Assembly (NCBI GenBank): GCA_008973525.1
Contig: WACJ01000350.1
Coordinates: forward strand, 186,001 to 250,000
Direction: 5' to 3'
Length of the DNA stretch: 64,000 nt
DNA from: Stenopsyche tienmushanensis
Lineage: Eukaryota; Arthropoda; Insecta; Trichoptera; Stenopsychidae
The translations under genes were made by a program, and so were the position numbers. The notes below the pieces were generated by a model. It was not told where the DNA came from. It ran no database searches and saw nothing but the letters and a program-made list of their open reading frames with translations. The first letter of the stretch is position 1, and every line of letters begins with the position of its first letter. Shown here in pieces: positions 44,491 through 56,430 of the stretch.

Positions 44491-46794
44491 AAGTAAAGGT
44501 GTGTTTAAACTTTGCAAATATTGAAGAAAATTTAAAGAAGAAGAAAAATGCCAAACTGACATCCCTGTGTTTTGTTTAATTTCATCTGACATCTGACAGC
44601 TTAACTTGAAATGAAAAAAGTTTAACTTAGACGAAAAATACTGAAAACAACCGGTGTGCAGATTTCAATTATATTGGTGATTGTATTGTCCCACTGTTTC
44701 TGTAATGTGTATGATTCTATTTCGTTGCTTTTTTCTGTACTTTTAAATTAGAGTTGTTGGACAACTCATCGGTTTTTATTAAAATATTGTTAAAAAGTCT
44801 GATCAATGTCTTGGATGTCAATGCAACGAATATATTGAATTTTTATCAAATATTTAATATATTCTGTAGAAGGATGAATTTCACTCGTTTCTAAATATAA
44901 TATTAATGTGATTAGTGTTGTATTTTTTCTTCCATTCGCGTTTTGATAGGGTATACGTTTTCTTTCATATCTGCCACCGCCTGCATCAACTAATCATGCA
45001 TCGATCCCAACCCGATTCAGTGCTTATGAGCTCACTAATCAGGATTTATTTACATTCATGAATCATACTCAGAACATATATGTACCGAGATAAATATGCT
45101 GCTATTATTTTATTGACCCAGCATAAATAATGGATAACGAGTCTATTTTATTGGAATCGAATGGAACGCATAAAATATTGAGCATGATTAATGAGGACAG
45201 AAACACATTCGAGCGATAATCATTATCTTTGTGTGTCATCGGCTCGTTTAATGTATTCATTTTTCGATACATTATATTCGATGGCGATGAAAAAAAAAAT
45301 TGAATATGTCGGTAGAAAAAGAAGATGATAGAATGTAGATGATTAGTCATCGAAGCGAGAAAATCTCGCTTAGATTTAATAAAGGCGAGGAAACGCTTAG
45401 CGCGAACGAAAGCAGATAATGTGATTTGAAAGACAAGCAAATTTGCATACACCTCGCATTTCATGGAGAGTTTCAAAGCCGAAAATCTCCACGTAAGTAT
45501 TTAATGTTACAATCTATATTATATTGCTTCGTGGATGTGACGAAAATAGAAAAGTGATGCTTAGTGGATTTGACGAAAGACCTAATTGATCATACAGATT
45601 TGCTTTTTAATTGATACGAATCAAATATGATATTAAACTCGGAGCATGAGTGCTACAATAACTATTGCATGCTTATAATCAACAAAGAGTAAGTAAGATC
45701 AAAAGCTTATTATTCGAGCTGATATTCTTCTATCATGCAACAATATATAATTAAGCATCTAAACACTTTTAATAACATTATTTTTTTATTTCTTAATTAT
45801 GAACATGAATCTTACTGTTAATGGACCAGAAAAAAAAAATTATCCCACGATTGTCACATGGTATTTTAACATGTGCAAAACATGAATTAGCCACTTTTTC
45901 GTACTGTTATAGTCAATGAACTGTTAAGCAGAAGATTTTTAAACGTTCGAAAAACGATTAGCACATTCAGTAATCATAATTCGGATGATTTGAAATTTCT
46001 ATCTTGATAAATAATGTCGCAAAAATGTCAAAATATATTCTGAATATCAATTTATTATAAATGGGCCTAGATAACCCTAATCGGTGTAGTTTACAACAAG
46101 TCTTTTGAACCTCATTCGGCTAATAAATTGCCCAACTATTAATTCTACTTAACTGACACTATCGTTAGTCTAAGGCGCAAGAACCTTTGCTAATAAATCA
46201 ATTTATTTCCGCCGGATATACAAAGGTTCTGAATAAATATAAATAAAGCCGCACATAGAAAATGATCAACGATTATCCGTGGATTTGTCGTGAAAAAATT
46301 TCAATTATCAAAATTTTAAAGGTTTGCGTTATCCTTATTCTATTTCCGCATCCTTTATCAAAATAGCATTTGTGTAATTCAGTCTGATTCTGGAAGTAAT
46401 ACTGTTAATTTGCACATTCGAGTAAATATCGCCTTCCGAAAAAAAAAGGATTGTGTAAATTAGCTCCCGGTCCAGGAAATTTGAATTTTGTATGACAAAT
46501 ATTTGTTTCTTTATTTTAAAGCGCTTTTGCTTTGATCTGAAAGCTTGCGTAATTTTTCAGCATTTTGTACTCAAATATTTTTTTTGGTCTAGTCTGTTGT
46601 AAAGGACAAATAAATGAAAGCTCAAAAGAATGTTTGATGTTAAAAATAATCCTGTATTAATATTTAAAGCATAAAGCAGTTATGGAATTGTCAGGCGAGG
46701 TTTTTTAAAAGGAAGACTGCCTCTTGAATCGATCGGGATGGTTTGTGTGGAGAAGAGACGCCGAAGGGTGGATGGAAATTAGAAAAGGGGATCT
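43673..46794. other. no gene recognised; simple repeats
   Basis: AT-rich DNA. Simple repeats: a run of 11 C at about 43917-43927, a short ttac/tact repeat at about 43998-44016, and an (AT)13 tract at 44465-44490. A 123-codon minus-strand frame (45105-45476) is Ser/Ile/Phe-rich and looks like chance. Confidence 0.45.
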
Positions 46795-46934
46795 TTGTTT
46801 TCCAAACGTTTCTTTTTGCTTTGTTTTGTAGTCAAATTACACTTATTTGGTCTTTAAAAGTTAGTATTTCTATTATATTTGATAATTTATAAGTATGGAT
46901 ATCATTGAAAGAAAAAAAAAATAGAAAAAAAGCA

Positions 46935-47190
46935 TTTGCAACAGTTTTGTTCATTACTTTGTCGGGCCACCTTTTGCGTCAATTACGGCTTGCAATATAC
47001 TAGGCATTGTGGAAATGATCTTCTAACATTGTTTCGTAGTGATGTTGCCCATTCTTTTTGGAACCGAGTCCAAAACTCCGCAGAAGAAGATGCTTGGGTT
47101 GGATATCATGTCAGGGCATACTTGACTTGATATCAGAAGTCCTCGATTAGGTTTAAGTCCGGAGACTGACAAGATCAGTGTTGAAATATA
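46935..47190 (-). pseudogene. Tc1 transposase C-terminal fragment
   Basis: The minus strand reads CQSPDLNLIEDF (about 47140-47175), corresponding to the SPDLNPIEHLW block with the third catalytic acidic residue. It continues YQVKYALT, then SSAEFWTRFQKEWATSLRNN, and after a frame change MPSILQAVIDAKGGPTKY at about 46957-47010. The last block is the typical Tc1 C-terminus (xAVIxAKGGxTKY). Two stops and one frameshift interrupt it. The family is secure. Confidence 0.85.
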
Positions 47191-47699
47191 ATTCTTTCTT
47201 TATCTAATCCATAAAATCGCTTCTATCAGCGTAAGACAATCTTCAATTCGAGGCAGGATTAATTGTAAATAAACATTTGATAGCATACAAGATCACGTCA
47301 TTTTGTTTACATAAACAATGCACAAAAAATCGATTCATTTGCTCCTCATTTAGAAGGAAATTATAATTGGACAAAGACTCTTTTAAAACGTAGCGAAGAA
47401 CAGCAAGCAGTTAAAAAACAAACACTGTCGATAGCAAATAATATTCAGTAATTTCTTTGCGTAAACAAATAACAAACTTGAAATCGAAATAATTATTAGT
47501 TGATAAATTTCGATCTATACAATCGTGCGATGCATGCGGGGAAGCTCTACGTCTCAGTCTCCCGAGCTGCGCTAAGTTCTTTCTGTCTCTGTCTGTCTCC
47601 GAACTTCAATGTACAAGAGTGCTCTTTATGAATAAGTGGAGGGAGATCACAGGGTCTCCGATAGTACTCTCATAGGGGTTAACAGAGATATGATCGGCA

Positions 47700-47945
47700 G
47701 ACTTAAGTTTTTTTGCAACTGTCATTCGACTGACGTCTACTTACTTGGAGAGATTCCTTGACATAAGTCGCAATTTGCACGGCGTTATAAACTAGAATTT
47801 TGTCTTTCCTCTTTATTCTTTGGACAAACATCTGACAAGCCCTTGCGAATATTACTGATTGAGCCAACGCTGACTTCTGTGCAGTCTCGACTAGTTTTTT
47901 CTTACTATTGCTGAGAGGCTTCATCGACCTAAGGGCTGGCAAAAA
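47700..47945 (-). pseudogene. Tc1 transposase N-terminal DNA-binding fragment
   Basis: Reading across frames on the minus strand gives ETAQKS, SVGSISNIRKGLSDVCPKNK and then the region equivalent to the GRP linker (NKEERQNSSL in one frame, KRKDKILVYNAVQIATYVK in another). The layout is a paired helix-turn-helix domain with the linker between its halves, as in Tc1 transposases, which use it to bind the inverted repeats. Frame changes prevent a continuous reading, and the assignment relies on the flanking Tc1 termini and C-terminal fragment. Confidence 0.5.
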
Positions 47946-48194
47946 TGATTCTTAGTTGTGTAATCTTTCTTTAAATGTACGGCGGTACTGAAAAAAGTTT
48001 TTAAACAAAAAGGTTTAGCCAGTGAATATCGACAGAAAAGCCTGTGTGCACAAAACTGTTCAAATGTTTTTTTTCTATTTTTGGTCTTACTTTTTCCTTC
48101 AGTAAAATTCATAATTACACTTTATCAAATATAATAGAAATACGAAGCGAAAATAAACATTTGGAAAACATTTGAGCAGTTTTAAGTGGCACTG

Positions 48195-50744
48195 TATATT
48201 GATGATTGTTTATCAAATGAACAATAAATTGGTTCATAAAATGTTCAGCTTATGATAGTTCTTGCGTAGAATATACAGCTTTAAATTTTTGTGATGATAA
48301 AAACATAGACTTCTGTGTTTTTTTGAGCTTATTAAACTCGAGTAGTGATAAAAAGATATGTTTCATTATCGAATTTTCAAAGTACAATGTTATACTCTAA
48401 GAAACACACTCCTTGGATAGTCATGATCATGATGATAAAGATAATTAAAACACAATTATAACAATGTGATTTCATATATTTTAAATTTTTTATTAACAAT
48501 TTTTAAAGTTTATCCACAATCAAGAATATAAATATGGATTATTAAAATGTATGGAAATAAGGTTTTTCGTTTTCGAATAGATTATGTTTTTAGTATAATG
48601 CAAATCCTGCATTTTTATTATGTATGCTTTTTAGGATAAATTTGCATCGTTAATATTATGTTTATCGTGCATAATTTTATATTTAAAAAAACACTAAAAT
48701 GTTGTTTTATTTAATCAGCAAATGATCGCATATGCAATATACAATGCTAGGAGAAAGTGAATGTTTGTGATCGTGAAGATGCTAGGAGTTTCCGAGCGTG
48801 AATGTATGCTTCAGTTGATATGTAAGACCCTGATATTTGGCGGTGCGTGAAAAAAGCGCTCTCGTGAACATCGCCGAATCCAATGCGATCGTTCACCGAA
48901 AATGCCACATATATATCTATATTTGTATCATGGATGCATGCATGACTTTTCAATGCTTACGCTTTTGTAGATCTATTTATCCCTTGTTTATTATATGATA
49001 AAAAATTGGTACGACTTGTATTTAAAATATCTTAAAAAACTTTTTAGCTGATTTGATCGATTGCACTTTTTGATTTGTTAATGGATATTGTTAGCTAAAG
49101 GATGAAGTTATGTTTGTGTAATATATAATAAAATAGGCAAGCTACTGGTCTAGTATGGTGTAGACTGATAACAGATAGAGAGATTTTACACGACGTGCCA
49201 ATCTACGTTCGCACGGGTCAGGTGTTAACCGTTTACGAATATTTCCGCGCCATCGCAGGAGTTGATATTTTAGAGTTAATATCGTATAATTATATATTGA
49301 TTATGAATCTGCTGTTAATTAAGATATAAATATGTCATTTTTATATATCTAATATGCTGACTTGTTGTTGATACAGTGCTATTTATCGCCATTAAAATAT
49401 GTCGAAAAACTTTTTAAAAGGTCGTATATAAAGCAACTTCCAAGATAAACATTTATCAGACTGACAAAAAGTTTGACACGCGTAAGGATAATTTATTAAT
49501 TTGATACAAATTAATTGCGAATGCCACAGCTGAATTGTTCCATATTCCCATAAAGCTCTAATTTCATAACATCCTGAACGTACATCGTCTTTTAAGCGTG
49601 GGTCTGGAATAAGGTAACAAAATAATTTGGCTCTTGCATAGGAAGTCAAAGTTCTTCATCCATTAATATGGCGGGGTAATGTCTCCCCATGTCCCAGTAG
49701 AAACTTATTTATTGCCGAGATTATATCACTCGTGTAACGCGAATTTCATTGCGTTGTGTCTTAAACAATTAAATTTTCGTGATAAATCACCGAGTCGCAG
49801 TCGGGCTGGGGGTGCGGTTCCGGTTCCCCCGGGAAGCGAGGGTTGAGACTTAACTTTTGTTTACCCGATATATACTTCACGACACTAAACGTCATCAGGG
49901 TCTAACAATAAAGAGTGAGGCTACGTGCCCTCTGCTAGTTTACGCACGCCCATATCTGCGGAGCTTCCTTCCGGCTTCCGCGATAATTACGAACCTCTTT
50001 CCTTCCAAGACCCGCCTTCCGAGCTGAAGTTATGCGGCCCACACTAACAGCCATCCGCCCCTAACTATTCCGCACAAAAAACGTAAAATGCCTTACATTT
50101 CTTCATCACGAAACCATCGCATTCTATTGCGTCCTACGAGTTTAAAATGTTTTTTACTTGTTGAATTGGATATTTAACCGCTTGAGCGAGAGAGCTTAAT
50201 CGCTACGTCCCAATTTACTTGGAGCACTGAGCACTATCCAGATGTAAAATCTCTTATTTTCATTTGTAGAGAACGCTATGAGTTTTCTTAAAAGTATATT
50301 TGATTCCGTCGATTAACTACTTATTTTACTTTTTTTAAAAAGAAATGGATGCCAAAATTATCCCGGTGCATTCGCGTCTATGGGAATAAATGGTGCGGAT
50401 GCTTAAGATAAAAAGTTAGAAAAATCGGAGATACTGTCCTTTTTATTGACAGAGAGGATCATGATCTTCAAGAATATGAAGATCATGATCGAGAATAGGT
50501 CGTAAATTATTATTTTGGATAGACCATGCATCTTGTGTTTCTTTTTCTCACTATTTACCCAAACATTTTAGACCTATTCTAATTTCTTATAATATTGCAT
50601 ATGCCACCATATCGTAAAGCAACTTTAGAGTGGAGTGCATCTCGACAAAGACTCTGCCTTATGGAATAACATTTTTAATCAGTGGAAAATATTCAGCTTC
50701 ATTAGCCTGTTAAGCGGAGAATTTCCTTTTCAATAACTCAACAT
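48195..50744. other. no gene recognised; GC-rich island 49785-50060; perfect hairpin 50457-50490
   Basis: AT-rich DNA except for 49785-50060, which is GC-rich and CG-containing with no convincing frame; it could be regulatory DNA or untranslated exon sequence. The hairpin is described separately. Confidence 0.4.
50457..50490. repeat. perfect 14-bp inverted repeat
   Basis: gatcatgatcttca at 50457-50470 and its exact complement at 50477-50490 are separated by six bases (agaata). The arms are themselves nearly palindromic (gatcatgatc). No poly-T tract or neighbouring gene suggests a terminator or microRNA, so I only record the structure. Confidence 0.8.
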
Positions 50745-51470
50745 ACAGTGGACACGCACATTTTTGTTACGACGTATATATACGTCCTGCCCACCTGGCG
50801 TGAGTTCATATTATTATTTTTTTAACGATGCTTAGAATTTATTTGGATACATAAACACATAGAGAAATTAACAAATACAAAACAATAAGCAAAAATACAT
50901 ACAAGAATATGGAAACAGAGTTTAAAAAAATAAAATATATCCAAAAATAAATTCAACACTCAACTTCTGTATAATATATTTTTAAACAGTTTTTGACACG
51001 TAGTGCTACCTCACAATCCGGACATCATTATGTAGATTCTTTCCCTTTTTCCTGGATTTAGTTCCCTTTTATTTGTTCTTTGAAAATGTTTTTCAACTAA
51101 GCGTGTGGGTTTGGGTGTAATGTTGTTTTTTTGATGGCATATATTGGCTTTTTACTATGTTGTCTAAACTGAGCATCAATACGTCTTTTTTGTCGTTGCA
51201 TTTTAAAACTATAAGTTTGCCTTTGAATTTTATCTTATGATACTAGTCACCGTTTACTTAATATACGTCCTCTCCAACACAATAGCGAAGTGCAACCAAT
51301 TTTCTTAAATTCATGTCAAAATATGTATTGACAACTCACACATTCGTTAAACAATAAAAAAAGTTCCACTTGTTTTAGGACTCAAAATATATTTCGAAGA
51401 CGTATATATACGTCCTAACCAATTTCGATGCAGTTTATGATGGACATATATATACGTCTCGCCCACTTAA
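50745..51470 (-). mobile_element. piggyBac-like transposon relic
   Basis: The right border ends cgcccac followed by TTAA at 51467-51470, the piggyBac target site. The palindrome gacgtatatatacgtc occurs near both ends (about 50773-50788 and 51402-51417), and a variant lies just inside the right end (about 51446-51458). The left border is less clear: cgtcctgcccacctgg at about 50784 is in the same orientation as the right end, so the left terminus may be rearranged. About 0.7 kb remains of an element that is normally above 2 kb. Protein evidence is given separately. Confidence 0.75.
50940..51245 (-). pseudogene. piggyBac transposase C-terminal fragment
   Basis: On the minus strand FKGKLIVLKCNDKKDVLMLS (about 51170-51230) corresponds to the WKDxRDVxxLST block of piggyBac-family transposases. 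After a gap and frame changes, CPDCEVALRVKNCLKIYYTE (about 50950-51015) matches the C-terminal cysteine-rich finger (CxxCxxxLCxxxCFxxYHT), which binds the element ends. The second Cys pair is partly lost (LRVKNC for LCVxxC) and YHT has become YYT. The catalytic Asp residues upstream are absent. Both blocks in the correct order, next to TTAA, make the assignment firm. Confidence 0.8.
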
Positions 51471-53171
51471 TAGGTAAAGTGACTGTTCATACCACCATTC
51501 GTTTTTTACTCAATCTAGTTAAACATGCAAAATTTAATTCCCATGAGGGATGGATGTGTATTAGGTAGATTTTTTTCTATTAAATCCTTTTAATCTTAAA
51601 GCATACCCGTATAATAGATTTTATTTAGATAAAACTTGTAATAAGAATATAAAAAATGACATTTTTAAAAATTATAATTAATAGAAAGCTTTTTAAATCG
51701 TTTTTGTGGGCATTGTGATGTACAAAAATAAAAAGTATTTCCATTTAAAATAATTTAATTTTCAGACGAAATAAATGAGAAAGAGCACTTTATTAAAAGT
51801 TCTTTGTGTGGAATAATGTTTGTAGAATTTTTGTGATACATCATAGGTTTAAAAAGTCGGTCTTGATTTATAACACACGCCATATGTGTTGTTGGTTAAA
51901 GCTTTTTTATGGAGACGTCCGAGCTGTTCACTACGGGAAAGAAATAGCATTTTTGCTTTTGCTGGAAAGAAGTGCTTTTTGAATGCAAATATGAAATTGT
52001 GTTTGATTTTATAGCAACTCACGGAAGAGTATTTGTTCCAAAAAATATATATTTCAATCGGTGCCAAAGGGTAGGATATGGGACTTAATTAAATCTATAA
52101 ACTATGAATTTCGATTACGTGTCTAATCCCAAAAATTGTCTTCCCCAGAATTTCGCAGATTCCCCGCAAAATGCCCATAAATAAAGTGGAAAAATAAAAT
52201 ATGGTCCGGTCGAACGAGTCCGCAGGGATGTATCCCGCAAGATATCCATACCACATACACATCCCATGGTTAAGTCCATAAAACCATTGAGTCGGTTCGA
52301 CATGAAAGGCCCCCAGAGGACGACGGTCCATTTTTAGATCAACACAACAGGGCCGAGGACCAAGGAGGGCCTTACTAAAAAAACGATTTGTGAAACGGTG
52401 TAAATGCTTACATAAAAGCGCGTGTTTCATCGTGCAATCGATCGGAAAACCTTTTGTTGATTGTATCAAATTGTTAGCAAAAAAAAAGTTTGGCAACCAT
52501 CGTGCAAAAAAATCCGTAAGCCGCCGCCAAATGTTTGCAGCGTGGTGTCGCAAAAATTGAATAAAACATACAGGTACATAAATATTTTATTAGGTTTTTT
52601 GCCTTCATTTTTATAATTCAAGCATGCGGTATACGCATGTGGCACATTTCATTCGCCTTTGGGAATCGTTGAACCCATAAAGTACTTTGGCAAATGACGT
52701 TGTTGAATGCCGACGGACGTCTTGCTTAAAAACAAATGTGGATTGACAGATTTATTGTCCAATTTCATGATTGGAAATCAACTATTACAGCGATTTAATT
52801 AAATTGAGACCTTAATTTTGTATGCTCGGACATGCAAAAGAATGAAGAAATATGGACGTTGAAGCCCGTCGTCAGACCTACATAATTAGTCGTTGGGACC
52901 TACTAAAGTGCGATCCCCGAAAACGTGACTTAAATATTAATCGCGTCTTGTTCTTTTTCCAGCTGTATTTTTCGCTTTCGTTCCATACAATATTTTCATT
53001 ATTTCAAAGCTGAAATGTTGTTATCATCCAGGTCTGTGAAAATGTATGCTTTAATTTGATAATCAAACAACATCTAACAAGCTATTTAAAACGCCGATAA
53101 TATAGTTACAAACATGGCAAATAAGGATGGTATGTAATGAAGCTGATAGTTGATGCGGGTAATGGCACATA
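51471..53171. other. no gene assigned; 152-codon open frame at 52095-52553 (minus)
   Basis: The minus-strand frame at 52095-52553 is the longest in the window. It reads MRHHAANIWRRLTDFF at the start and LFMGILRGICEILGKTIFGI near the end, with Trp, Cys and Phe in unusual number. I recognise no domain and see no splice sites or upstream promoter. Base composition in 52140-52560 is balanced, which makes long chance frames more likely. The rest of the interval is AT-rich with nothing visible. Confidence 0.3.
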
Positions 53172-53520
53172 TAGGATGTTTTGCACATGGATCAACAACA
53201 CTTTTTTGTGGATTTAGGGGGTCATTTGCATTGAGTGTAAATAAATTATTTTAGCGGCTTTATGCCGTGGCTTGCACGGTCTCCAGATCTGACACCACTG
53301 GATTTCATTGTCTAGGGTCAAATACATTGCAAAATACAAAACAGTTATTACATGTTATTACGACTATAGATTAAAAAGTTATGACGATTTAGAGGTGAAT
53401 TTTTGGATGTTTTTTAAAAATGTTGAAAAAAATCAATTTCGACAACCCTGAAACTTAGGACATAGAGACTATGTGCGAAACGTACCAAATTATCCCCTTA
53501 ACCCCAAAAAAAAAAAAATG
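53172..53520 (+). mobile_element. ~350-bp relative of the 29.7-kb element
   Basis: The left end reads AGGATGTTTTGCACATGGAT after a TA. The right part, ending ccccttaaccccaaaaaaaa, is the inverted counterpart of the left end of the 29670-32179 element, but its last 20 or so bases are diverged. At 53265-53315 the plus strand encodes PWLARSPDLTPLDFIV, one unit of the catalytic segment. Everything else of the transposase is gone. Between the unit and the right end lie gactatagattaaaaagtta and other blocks shared with 29800-29870 in inverted form. Confidence 0.7.
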
Positions 53521-56024
53521 TATCGAGGAAAGGGGATGATACATGTGATCGATGATAGATATTTCTTCAGATCCTAAAAATCAGGCTTAATTTGGATTTA
53601 AGATTTTTTTTAATTGAGTAATGACCCTATTTGTGCCTATACCTTTTTTTAGGTACGCTTCTCCTCTTGCCACATATTAATTCTATAAACTATATAATTA
53701 CCTTAAGAGGATATTTTGTGCTGAACTTAATATCGAAGGCTTAATAAATTAACCCGATCTTATTTGTAGATTGTTATTTATGGAAATTTTGATCGATCCT
53801 TTGTTGAGGGCACATTGAAGGTAGCTCAGAGCCACAGACGGCTCACAGGTCATAATCTGGCCAGTCTACTTTAAAAGCTCAAGAGACGACCACAAAATTA
53901 AAATCATCCGCTATTAATATAATATTCCAATAAGCGCTTAAATGTCATTTGAAACCCTTGAAATATCGTATATAGTTTTTAAGCTTTACTGTAATTATAA
54001 TGGATGGGTAAGAAGTGGCTTGGTGTGCATCTCTCGCAGTCCATCTAGTGAAATCAGCGCAATTATTTTAATGTTCCGACGGGGTACCCTTAGCACAATT
54101 CATTTAAATCGACTTTTTTAAACACTGTTTTCGATTTGCATGGCAATGTTTGTGCTCGGGAGTGTGTATCAGCATCTCGTCTGCTCAATTATGTAAACGA
54201 ATCGTTATTTTTTGAATGCGTAAATCGTATTTCGTTCAAATCGCACGAACAAAAAAGGGAAAAGATAAACACAAACGTGATGCGAAAGGGACTCTTTGTA
54301 GTGTTGTATCAAAAAAAAAAATTTCAGATAAAAACACAAAATTTTCTTTACAAACTCGTGCCGTAGAGATGTTATCGCAATAAATCGAACGTTACAAAAA
54401 ACATACGCGGGGTAGATTTTTATTTATACGATCTGCCGAAGTGAGGGGGTGCTTGCAAAGTAGAAGGAGCGAAAAAATACAAATGCGTATCAAATAAACA
54501 TATACGATGTTTAGATGGGAAGTTTTTCTGGGCGTATTCAATTTATTCCCGTCGCAGGAGACGAAGGTGAACTTTCAATATAGTTCCGGGAGCACAACAC
54601 GCGATAACAAATGGCACGGTTGGGCATTATAAAGAGGCTATTTGTTTCAGAAGTGTCTGGCTTGGTAGTGAGCCACGGTGACGTGACGTGCCGACGGGGA
54701 ACTACCCCTGTTGGCGAAGGGTTAAAATCAACGGGAGTCGATCTAGCCCGCGCGGTGCCGAGCCAACGACAATGCCAACCCCTCTGGATCTTAAGGAAAT
54801 GGCTCTACTTGAGCCTATCCATCTTAAGTTGAGGTTGAGTAACGGCCAAATATCCAGACTAATGGAGATTTATACGACCATAGATAAAGCACTGACAGCC
54901 CTTAAAGCAACTACCCACACTGCAGTTTTCAGCCAGGCGTACATCATCAGGCTCATCAAAATATATTAAAAACTATAAATGCCATAACATTGGACGCATT
55001 AAAACATTTATTATCTCATATGTTACAAGATTATGAAGACGTGCATATAAGAATGAAACTATATATATATATAAATATCTCTACAAAACATATAATTGGC
55101 TTTGTAATATCTCTAATTCATTGCTAATTATATATATAAAGCTGTTGGGTTTCCATAAATAAATAAATAAATATATATATTTCAAACAAGTTCAGGATGT
55201 ATCCGTACTCAAATCAGCTAATTTTATTGCCATTCTATGATTGCTAAATTAGCCTTACATAACTTAAAATTATTTCATGGAACAAAGATACATTCACGCC
55301 TCTTTATTTTAAATTAATTGAAAAAATCTATCTTAATGTAATTGAAATTTATATTTCAAGTAAAATTATTGTATTATAATTTTACTATACTAACTTTTAC
55401 AGATTTGCCGACTTGCTAGTCACACATTGTCTCTTACATAGTTAATAGTACCCAATAATATATAACATATAGAATCTTGTTAGTTGAGGTGCAGGAAAGC
55501 TTAAGTAACATATGCGTAACAAACACAAGAAGAATAACAAGCAGATTGCCTTGAGGATGGACAAACAAAGAATTTCACTCCGCAACGATAACAACATTGT
55601 TTCCGTTACCTCCCATATCGTTATGAAATCGCTTAACTAAGAGGTACGACCTGTGAAAAGAAACTATCCATTTTCGAATTTGCTTGAGTAAGATGCAAGT
55701 GGATAGGGAGACACTCATAGTTGGTGTTTGCAAGCGTCACGTATGCCTTTACCTTAGCTCGACAATGTCTTTGCAAGAAAAGGGAGGACTGGACCCTTTG
55801 TACTTCAGAAAGCCATTTTTTAGTAAAATCTGTCAAGGTTGAGTAGTTTTCACTGTCTTCCGAGGAAAAATACTTAGAATGTCCAAATCTCCTTATATTT
55901 CACATCTAGACTCATGTTCATCAAGGTACACCGCTAAGTGAGTATTCTAAATGAAACTTGCATTTAAGGCAGCTTTTAAAATTCTTATACAATAATGAAA
56001 AAAAAATCACTCAAGACGAATATA
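53521..56024. other. no gene assigned; possible retroposon remnant 54600-55185
   Basis: 54640-54970 is GC-richer, with overlapping 73- and 93-codon plus-strand frames that I cannot assign. It is followed by AT microsatellite sequence and ends ggtttccataaataaataaa at about 55149-55173. A balanced segment followed by an ataa-repeat tail is the shape of the 3' end of a non-LTR retrotransposon, but no reverse transcriptase motif is visible. 55500-55860 is mildly GC-richer, with a 67-codon minus-strand frame of unknown nature. Confidence 0.3.
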
Positions 56025-56430
56025 CGAGGTGTATCCTGAAAGTAAGTGTACTGTGACGAAACGGGCTGTGTTTTTTTGTTATTTTTTTAGAGTTGGTCAT
56101 ACTGAGTAGTAGAAGGGAATGACAAACCAAAATAGTAGGAATATGATAGTACGTAAATTCACGTTGTGGTATTCAATTGGATGGTATTGAATGTTCAACT
56201 GACGAGCAGGTTCAGAAAGAGATTCGGAAGGGGGGGGGGGGGAAAGAGCTAGCTGGAGAGTTCTTCGAGGAGGGCATAAAGAGGCTTGTGCCACGTCTCA
56301 CCAGATGCATTGAACGGGAAGAAAATTATGTTGAAAAATAGTTAACAAGTGTATCAACATTAATCTGTAATTTTTTTCAAATACACTTTTTTTTAGAAAA
56401 CGAGTACACTTACTTTCGGGATATGCTTCG
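56025..56430 (+). mobile_element. 406-bp mariner-type deletion derivative with TA duplication
   Basis: The left end (cgaggtgtatcctgaaag...) and the inverted right end (cgaagcatatcccgaaag...) match at 24 of 28 positions and share aagtaagtgtact. TA borders both sides (56023-56024, 56431-56432). Near the right end the plus strand encodes GEFFEEGIKRLVPRLTRCIE followed by REENYVEK and a stop at 56337-56339, the C-terminal block of a mariner-type transposase. A run of 13 G (56230-56242) sits just before it. About 0.9 kb of transposase is missing between the left end and this tail. It is a simple internal-deletion derivative that could have been mobilised in trans. Confidence 0.9.

Larger units (their letters stand above)
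46795..48194 (-). mobile_element. Tc1-like transposon relic with long inverted repeats and a replaced centre
   Basis: The right end, read inward, is CAGTGCCACTTAAAACTGC, a Tc1-group terminus, with TA outside it at 48195-48196. Inside, a stretch including gttttccaaatgttt and tatttctattatatttgata (about 48125-48170) recurs in inverted form at about 46798-46885, so the inverted repeats are long. The outermost left end is eroded. The interior keeps an N-terminal coding fragment at 47700-47945 and a C-terminal one at 46935-47190. The sequence between them does not look like transposase. Confidence 0.7.

Noticed and set aside
45105..45476. 123-codon minus-strand frame as a gene
   Set aside because: Residue use follows the local base composition (Ser, Ile, Phe, Asn) and no domain is visible.
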